A stretch of 26,020 nucleotides of DNA from Chromera velia (Eukaryota > Sar > Chromeraceae), in the NCBI GenBank assembly GCA_018398765.1, contig JAHBMJ010001793.1, positions 1-26,020 on the forward strand, written 5' to 3'. Positions 16,801-25,989 of the stretch are shown here, piece after piece. The notes below the pieces were generated by a model. That model did no database searches and had not been told where the DNA came from. It was given only the letters and a program-made list of their open reading frames with translations. Positions within the stretch are counted from its first letter, which is position 1. Each line of letters opens with the position of its first letter. The position numbers and the translations under genes were made by a program.

Positions 16801-17779
16801 TCATATCTCTGGGGTGTCCTCGGTGGATCGGTCGAGCGCATCGAAATGCTTTCTCTGCCCCCATGGCCGACAGACCTTTCTCCTTGTTCTCAAACGCTTC
16901 AGCACCCAACAGAAAAGGACCAGCAGACAAAGCCCCAGCAGCAATGCCACACCGTCAGAAACCTCATCTGCATGCTCTGTCCTCCCTCCTCTTGCCTCAA
17001 AAGAGGATATGCTGAACAAACTGTCCCTCTTCCTGACCCCTCCCTCTTCCCAATGCCACCCCATCGGCTCTCCGTTCTCACTCTGAAATCTACTACCAGC
17101 ACTGTCTGCTGAAGGGGTCGTTGAGAAGACCGCCCCGTCACCCTCAAAGGCGGGGTCTGGTGGGGAGGCTCTAAAATGTTCAACGGGTTCCTTCGCACTC
17201 TGCGATGGAGCGGAAGAGCTGCGCTCAGAATGGTCAGGCAGACCAGCTGAGCGGGAAGAAGACGGAGAAGGAAAGCAGGAAGGGGAGTGCTGCAGTTTCT
17301 GCCCCTCTCCTCCTTCCACTTCACCGCTTCCACGTCTTTCCGCTTCCCGCTTTCCTCCTTCTCTCCCGCTGCTTTGCACGGTTGACTCTGAAGACATCTT
17401 GTGTCTCTTTTCCCGCTCGCTCGCTTCCTCTTCTTGCAAATGGCATTTCTGTCCTTCCATTCCTCCTCGAGAACGGGAGAACGCCGACCCGCGTGCCAAA
17501 AAGGGAACAGAGAGATCGAGGAAGTGACGGAGAAATCCCAGGTAGGCGCAGAAAGGAACACCCAACCAGAAGATCAAACACCCCAAAACGGAAAAGGGGG
17601 GACGGACGCTCTTCTCCCTCTCCTTCGCTCTGATCGTTCCCCTGCCCTTCACTCTCTCTGGCACCTTCCTCATGCCTCACTTGGCTTTCCCATGTGCTTC
17701 TGCTTTCCGACCCTTCTCCCCAAAGGTCTTTCTCTGCCTCTGTGTCGAGACCCGACCAGTCCGTCAACCACCCGATGTA
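16801..17779 (-). CDS. CCP gene final exon: two hydrophobic segments and acidic/Ser-rich stretch; frame broken at a G6 run
   Basis: Acceptor CCGTCTGCCTGCCTGCAG at 17780, phase 0: YIGWLTDWSGLD, then a Glu/Arg/Ser-rich part to EGEGEERPSP. The frame then shifts at GGGGGG (17596-17601 on +; C6 on the coding strand): the conserved continuation FSVLGCLIFWLG, the Ser-rich region and the C-terminal helix VALLLGLCLLVLFCWVL are in the next frame, ending TGA at 16801. 979 nt observed; 978 would be in frame. Paralog 520-1479 is uninterrupted here. A fallback start ATG exists at 17673 in the second frame. Relative to the paralog there is a 16-residue insertion (around FQSENGEPMGWHWEEGG) and a different C-terminal 25 residues. 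Confidence 0.72.
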
Positions 17780-20700
17780 CTGCAGGCAGGCAGACGGACA
17801 AGGGAAGAGGGACAAGGGGCAAGGGAGGATGGAGATTCAAAAACGCTTCAGCGTCATCGACACTCTCTGTCTTTCTGTGTCTGTGTTTGCCTGCTTAAGT
17901 ACTTGGCTGTCTGGATGTCTGGCCGTCCATCTAACTGTGTCAGTTTGTCAGCCTGTCTCCCTGTTCTCTGGGGATGCAACGACAATGTGGGCATTTTGCT
18001 CGTGTGTCGGCTGGACTGTCTGTCTGCCTGTCTGCCTCTCTCTGTTCTGTGGGGAATCAACGTACCTGTGCCCATGGGAGCACAAACCATTGTCCAAGGA
18101 GATGCCCGACTGTGGGAGACCCGCTCATCAGTCTGCAGATCCACTCAGCAAAAAAAGAGGAAGGGAATGGAACGGGGGGAAACAGAAAGACCGCGTCGAG
18201 AAAGGGCCCATTAAAAAAAATCGAAAAGCAGTCTCTTGAGAAAGAAAGACAAATTCTACTCTGAGGGAGAGCATACAGCTAGCTAGAAGAGCGAGGACGT
18301 GCATGCATCCACAGAAGAAGTATGACCGCTCGATCACTCACTCCCTGCGAACCAACCTTGAAAGAGGTTTCCCGAACGAATAATATCCCTGCACTCGATG
18401 AGAAAAAATCAGTCGGTATTGGTTAGTTTTCTTTGTGTAGCATTTCCTCATTGATGAACTAGCGAATAATGGCCGAGGACGTGGATTCACGTACCACAGA
18501 GAAATGGAAAGAGAGACCTTGACTGCATGGAGGAAGCTGAAGGGAAAAAAAACAACGGACTCAAGGCAAACAACGACGACTGATGCACGAGTAGTGTTTC
18601 TCTCCTCTTGCCACCAAGTCTCTTTGTCTTCGTCCACCTCTTTCGTTTCTTTTCCATGTTTTCGGAGTATTCTTTCCCGCATGCGCAGCTGCGTCTCAGT
18701 GCCTTTCCTCTCTCTCTTTATATTCCTGTCTGCATGTCTGCTGGACAATCTTGGCATGTCTGTCTCCTTTTGTCTTTTATTTTTTCATGAGTCACACAGC
18801 ACATGCTTGACCGAGACATACCTTCACGATTCTGGGTTCAATGTGGTGGGCTCCAAACATCTCGTCTCTTGCATACGTTCTCTCTGCACGCGTGGACAAT
18901 GCAGAGCAATCATGAGCGTGGGAAGGAACAACTCTGGAGCGCACATCGCTGGTCTCGACATCCCAATACGGATATGTTTCGTTTTTTCTATTTTTGCCAT
19001 GTGACTGTCTTTCTTTGCAGACAGATCGACCAATTGATTGAATGAAACTGCCTGTGGGTGACTGCATTGCCGCGTCTGCAGGCAGGACAGCTCGCTCGCC
19101 TGTTCCTTCAAAGTTCACTTCCCTCCATTGGTTTGCTCTGGAACACGCAATGAGACCGGGTACAGTCTGCGCCTTTCACACTTCGCTTGACCGTCTCACC
19201 CACACACACACCGTCTAGGTACCCAGCTCTAAATGCAGCTGTGCACATGACGCTGGTCGAGGAGGGCCTGTCGGAGGTCCTCGAACTCGCGGTGTCGCAT
19301 TTCATGTCCATGTCCGTCCACACACCGTCGATGCACTGGACCCTCTTCGCCGCACCCATGGCCGATCTGCATGCACACCGATTGGATACACAGGCAGCTA
19401 GTCACATGGATGCAGAAGGAATCCCCCCCACGCATCCATACTAGCGACGCAACTGAGGGAAAAGGTCTTTGACGGTGCACTCACCATGCACGGTTCAATT
19501 CATTCACGGTACGCTTGTCTGCATAGACTTTCTGCAACACACGACTTTGGGGCCCTCCCCCAAAGCCCCCAAAGGGACGGACAACCGCTCGACCGGACCG
19601 GATGGAAAAACAGGCGTGGACACGCAAACGTTTTGGAGAAGAAATGGCAACAACAAATTGTCGTGCGACACCATTCGTGGGTCATTTCCCACGTCCTTGG
19701 GCCCCAAACATTACAACACTTTTGAATCCATTCGATGCAGAGATTATGAACTGGACTCACGTACCTGGGATTTTTGAACAGTTTTTCTCCAACTTTTGAT
19801 TCCGGCTTTCTGTACACAGACCAAAACCATGATTTTCCTGTCTCGACTTTGCTCCCCGCGCCAGACCCCCAGTGTGCTCGCCCGGTGGGAGTTAGAGCGG
19901 GCACGCATCTGCAGGTGCAGCAGAAGAGAAGAGAAGAGAGGAGAAGACAAGGCAAGAGAAGAGAAGAGAAGAGAAAAGAGGGTAGGCAGGCAGGCAGGCA
20001 GGCAGGATCATCAAAACCTCGAGGGTCAAGAGAGGAGCGAAAAAAAAAGTGCATTGGATGAAGAGCCTGCATGGGGTTGGGTGGAGTGGAAGAAGACCCA
20101 ATGTAGAAAGAGGCCGGGAGACACAGGAAAGCAAAGAGACTCATTTTACAAAGAGAAAGTCTTAGAAAGCACTCAGGGAAAACTGCACGATGGGTTCACA
20201 AATAGGCGCAAGCCAACAACTTCTTGTAACCTCTCGACTGACTTGTTGCACATGTATCCGTATGTCTGTGCGTAGGATGTCGAGATAGTGGGTGACCAAA
20301 CGACCAAAGTCATCCAGATGTAGAAAATGAAGAACGCGGCCGCACACACGAACATTTGAACCATGTAAAAAAAGAAGGTGAGCTTTGTCACAATGGCCTT
20401 CAATTGGGTTTTTGCAGTATTTGGGAAGAGCTTGTAGTACGCTGCTGTCCCGTACATGAAAATGATGAATGAGCAGTAGAGCACAACTGCACGCAGGGCA
20501 ACACAGCAAATTTCAGCAGGGAAGAAAATTGAATGCATGTGAGACGACAATTTTGCCCTGAATATTGTGTTACAAGTATGGGGTGCTAGAAGTCCTGTTG
20601 ACTTCCGTGTAGGAAGTAGAGTCGTTAAAGAATGATCAGTACTGCTGTTTGTCAGTGCTGAAGGTCCCGCCCCGCATCTGAGGCATGCACACACAAATTT

Positions 20701-21681
20701 GTCCCTAATGTCATGAGCAGGATGCCTCTAAATGAAGACGAGGCAAAAGTTGTGAATAAAAACAACTCTCTCTCTTTCTCTCTCTCTCTCTCTGTTTCTC
20801 TCTCGCTCTTTCTTGGAGTCAGTGACTGAGTGCATGAGTGAGAGTGTGTGTGTGTGCGTGAGTGCAAATGTGTCTTCGTGGAGTCCTCTCTGTGCACGCA
20901 TAGTGTTTTGCAAGCATCCGCTTGCCTATGAGTCCATTTGACTTCCTGCAGAGATGACTGGTTTGTGTTATCTTTACACAGCCTTCCTTCCTTCCTTCCT
21001 TCCTTACTTTCAGGAGTGAATCACCAGGCATGCAGACGGACACAACAAACGGGATCGAAGACAAAGATTGTCTGTCACAAAAAAAAATCAATCGGGGTTT
21101 ATCAATCCTGCATCTACCTACTTGCGAATGTGAGGGTCAAGTAGGTGTTCTTCCACTGCCAGGTCTCGGGTTGCCACGGCTGCGGCCATTCGGTATTTTG
21201 ACCCCAGGTGAACAGACGACGGACTTCACCACGCTTGTTCTCCCTGCCCTCTCTGTGAATTTCGCATGCAATTTGGAATTCTGCCCCGTGGTATGTCGTG
21301 GCTTCGGCTCTGGCTGGATAGTCCTTGGCAAAATCAGAGAAGCTGGACCATCTGAGATCCCTGTGAAAGTCAATGAACATTTTTGTTTTCGCGGGGAGCT
21401 GCCCAGGGTCTCCGCACGTTTCTGCAGAAACAGAGAGGATAAACACGAGAATTAAAGAAGCATTTTTTGCAGGCTGCATGCACTAGACAATCTTTCTAAA
21501 GACAGCTTACCAATTAAGTCTGCAGCAGTCACCCCTGATTCTGCTGTTGGACAGCCAGACAGAGATTCCTTCCTTGCCCGCGACTCACAGAGAGATGATC
21601 ACTCTCCACCTACGAAAGAAACGGGTCCTTCACACAGATACACACACGCACACACAGATGACCGACCGACCGACCGACGGA

Positions 21682-21721
<40 letters not shown>

Positions 21722-23143
21722 GACAGACAGACAGACAGACACAGACACGCACGCGCACACGTGTAGACATTCTCGCGACCTTCACCGTACACACGCGAGA
21801 ATGAATTATACTCGAATTTTTCCGTGAGGCCGACACTTACTGACTCATGCACGCAATCGGAGGAGCGCCAAAACTCCCTCCCCGACAGAGCAGTTCAAAA
21901 CGTTTGTTGCTCTCCAGAGGGAAAGGCATAGTATCACCCCGGCAGATGAAAGACGCTCTGGTGCCCGGAGGAAAGAAAGTCTTGGTGCTCAGACCGAAGC
22001 CTCCCCTCTGTTCGTCCTGCTTCGATCCTTGCGGCCTGAAGGTGAGGGAAAGGCAGGCAGGCAGGCAGGCGAGGGGTCAGAATGATGATCGACGCTTGCC
22101 ATGTGCTGGCCCTTGAGTGTGTGAGGAGGGGTTGCAATCCGTGTGCCTCATACCACAGTGCAGTCCATGCGTCACCAAATCTACAGGTTAGACCTCAAAA
22201 ATGGCAGATTGACATGCTCATTGATGGTCGACTCTCTTTCTGTCTGATCGCCTGCCTGCCTGCCTGACATGCCTGGCTGGGTGACTGACTGCTGAGTTAC
22301 CGGGCGGCCGGCAGTCTCTGATAGAGCGACCCAGTGACTGACTACCCAACTGATTGACTAGGTCACCCGCTGGCTTATTGACTGTCCGACTGCCTGACTG
22401 ACTGACTGACTGACTGACTGACAAGACGTTTGGCACGTCGAAGCGCTTATACCCCGTCAACGTGTATCTAGATGACGGGGGTATATTCGGAGCTGGGCAG
22501 AAGACTGCAGACAGGCAGAAAGGCACATCGGGGGGTTGAATCGCTTGTCGACATTCTACAACAAACAAAACAAATGATTGATTCAAAAAATCCATTGAGC
22601 GGCGAAGTCTCGTCAAAAGTGAAGATCGAAGTTAAACAGGGTGCGCAAGAGAGCAGACTTGTTTTCGAATTTCTATTTCAAACGTGCGTAATGAACAGTT
22701 GTACAGAAGGAGAACGTCAAGCGCATTGTAAGAAAAAAGCGAACGCGGTCAGGGTGGTCAAGGGCGCGCACAGAGACAGAAACGGGAATCGATGTTGTCT
22801 GGCAGTAATGCTGGAGTGTACATTCAACGGAAAGGAATAAGAAAAAGGTGATTTAGAGCACACAAAAGAAAGAAAGACAGACAGACAGACAGACAGTAAG
22901 AAAAAGAGAGAGAAAGTAGATAACAAACAGTCAAGCCGCAAACCGGTCATTCAAGCGATTCTCTGCCCACCTTCACACACGAGCGCCTGGCTCTCCCAAT
23001 GTCCGTCTGTGCAGTGCACAGCTTCACGCTCCATTGAGTCCGTCACGCTCCCCCAACCGCTGCATGCATTCACCGACAGACACATGCATGTGTTCTGTTC
23101 AGGGCACGATGACAATTCTCAAATATCACGAAGAGTATTCGGT

Positions 23144-23216
<73 letters not shown>

Positions 23217-23299
23217 TCACATTCACACACACATATTCACACACACACATTCACACACACACATTCACACACACACATTCACACACTCACATTCACACA

Positions 23300-23334
<35 letters not shown>

Positions 23335-25989
23335 TACACACACACAGGCACGCAGCTTGTGAAGTATCTGTGTAAACCGATCTCCAGAGATTTGTGAATA
23401 ATTTGCCGCCAACATTTTGCGACTCTCTTTCAATGACCAGTGCCTTGCAAGAGGCTTGGCGGAACTTTGCACCTCTGCCCTCCCCCAACTTCCCCAAAAA
23501 CATCATTCATCAATGACTCACTCGGAACAAGAGACGATGACATAAGAGCGAGGGGGCACAGGCATGGCGTCTCCATGGGGCCCCTGATCGATCTTGTAGG
23601 CAGAGGAGAAAGAGACCGAGGGGTCGTCCATCGTGTCGGGGGGGGCGTACGGGGCACGGCAGGGCCCTGCATGCAGGTGGGTGACAGGGAGGGAGGGCTC
23701 CCGGGAGGGAGGCAGAAAAATGGATGTGCAACTTTTGAGGAGCATGTTGTGAAACGATTTTTGTTCCATCTTGCAGCTTTGCTCTTTTCCATCTGCCACA
23801 CCATTCAAAACCTTTGTCTGCATGCCGAGGAAGAAAATCAGGTTACTGCTCAAAACTGTTCTGCAGCATGCATCATTCAACTTCCCCATTCCCTTCTTTA
23901 ACCCCCCTTCCAATCGAGAGGAGAAATGCAGGAAAAAAAAAGAGTAGATCTGAACGACAAAATCGGGAGAGGAGATCGAGACAGGCAGTGTCTTCTGATT
24001 GAGTACCCAGCTGTTGAATGAATGAATGAATGAATGAATGAATGAGTTGTCTGATCGACTCCCTCACTCACTCACTCACTCACTCACTCTCTCACTAACT
24101 CACTCCCTCCCTCACTCACTCACTCACTCCCTCACTCACTCACTCCCTCCCTCACTCACTCACTGCCTCACTCACTCACTCACTCACTCACTCACTCCCT
24201 CACTCTCGTACTCACTCACTCACTCACTCACTCACTCACTGACTCACTCACTCACTCACTCTCGTACTCACTCACTCACTCACTCTCTCACTCTCGTACT
24301 CACTCACTCACTCACTCACTCTCGTACTCACTCTCGTACTCACTCACTCACTCACTCACTCACTCACGTACTCACTGACTCACTCACTCACTCACTCACT
24401 CCCTCACTCTCGTACTCACTCACTCACTCACTCACTGACTGACTCACTTACTCACTCACTCACTCACTCACTCTCGTACTCACTCACTCACTCCCTCACT
24501 CTCGTACTCACTCACTCACTCACTCACTCACTGACTCACTCACTCACTCACTCACTCACTCACTCTCGTACTCACTCACTCACTCAATCACTCACTCAAT
24601 CACCCACTCACTCACTCACTCACTCACTCACCCACTCACTCACTCACTCACTCACCCACTCTCGCACTCACTCACTGACTCACTCACTCACTCTCGTACT
24701 CACTCACTCACTCACTCACTCACCCACTCTCCCACTCACTCACCCACTCACTCACTCACTCACTCACTCACTCCCTCACTCACTCACCCACTCTCGCACT
24801 CACTCACTCACTCACTCACTCACTCACTCACCCACTCTCGCACTCACCCACTCTCGCACTCACTCACTCACTCACTCACTCACTCACTCACCCACTCTCG
24901 CACTCACTCCCTCACTCTCTCACTCACTCACTCACTCACTCTCGCACTCGATGGTTCTCTCCGTCCAGGTTCCCCCGACGCATTCGAGGAATTCAAAGTC
25001 CATCACCGACTGGAAAATCGGCACAAACCCCTCGTTGCACGTCACGGCCAGCCGCGATCCCGGTGTGGTTGCCTTTGTGTTACCGAGGAGGACGTACGGC
25101 TGGATGAATTCCCCGAACAAACTCAATGCCCCAAAAAGCTTCGGGTCGGATTTCATCATGGCTTGATGGAATGGATCGCAGATCGCTGAAGGCAAGGAAG
25201 AAGCAGAGTGAATGAGCGTCTACATAAACTCCAATTAAAAAGCATCAGCAAAGAAGTGACCAAAATGCTGAGGAGGAATTTGACATCTGATGGGTTTGCA
25301 GAGGCAAGTGAAAGTGCAGACGGGCAATGAGACACACAAGTAGCCATGAAAATCGCCGAAGACCTGAATATCATTGTGTAAGAATGGGACCTCGAAGTTT
25401 GTGTAAGAATGGGACCTCGAAGCTGCTTTCCTGAGAAGATAGAGGATTCAGAGGAAGAGTCGGTTACTGGCCAACCTCACCATCCGCGACAGGGCAGTAA
25501 AGAGACCTGGGGAGAAAAAGATGATAGAAAGACATTTTGAGCAAGTTGGTTGACTTATAGACTGGTGGGCTCCATGACTGACTACCTGCTGACTGCCTTT
25601 CGGGCTTTGAGGTCCACCTGACTGACTGACTGACTGACGTTCGCATCGCACAGAGAAAAGCGTCCACGTGCCGTTCAAGCACGTCGTTGCGTCAGGTGAA
25701 GCCCCAGAGATTGGTTGGTACCCCGGGGCACAGGAGATGCCGACCTTGACGCTGTGGTATGTTTCGGACGTCGTGACCTGCACACAGCGGGGAAAGAATG
25801 AGCTCAGAAAAATCTTCAAGAGGAAGGCAGAAGACGCCAGCGCAATGCCATTGAAGGTAGGAGATCGTTACTTGAGACAGTGGATGTGGGTGCACATCAA
25901 ATCAAACCAAAGTGAAAGAATTAGTTGTATTGTCGTGGCCGAGGGTCGCCAGCGGATCGGCAGATTGCAAGTCAGAAGGACAGGAAGTG

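Noticed and set aside
21422-21479. Signal peptide start (MQPAKNASLILVFILSVSAE) for a new CCP gene
   Set aside because: The stretch is the intron between donor GGTAAGC (21510) and acceptor TTTCTGCAG; the flanking exons join in phase. It remains possible as an alternative start.
24038-24442. 134-codon Thr-His-Ser-Leu open frame on +
   Set aside because: Product of the CTCA array inside an intron.
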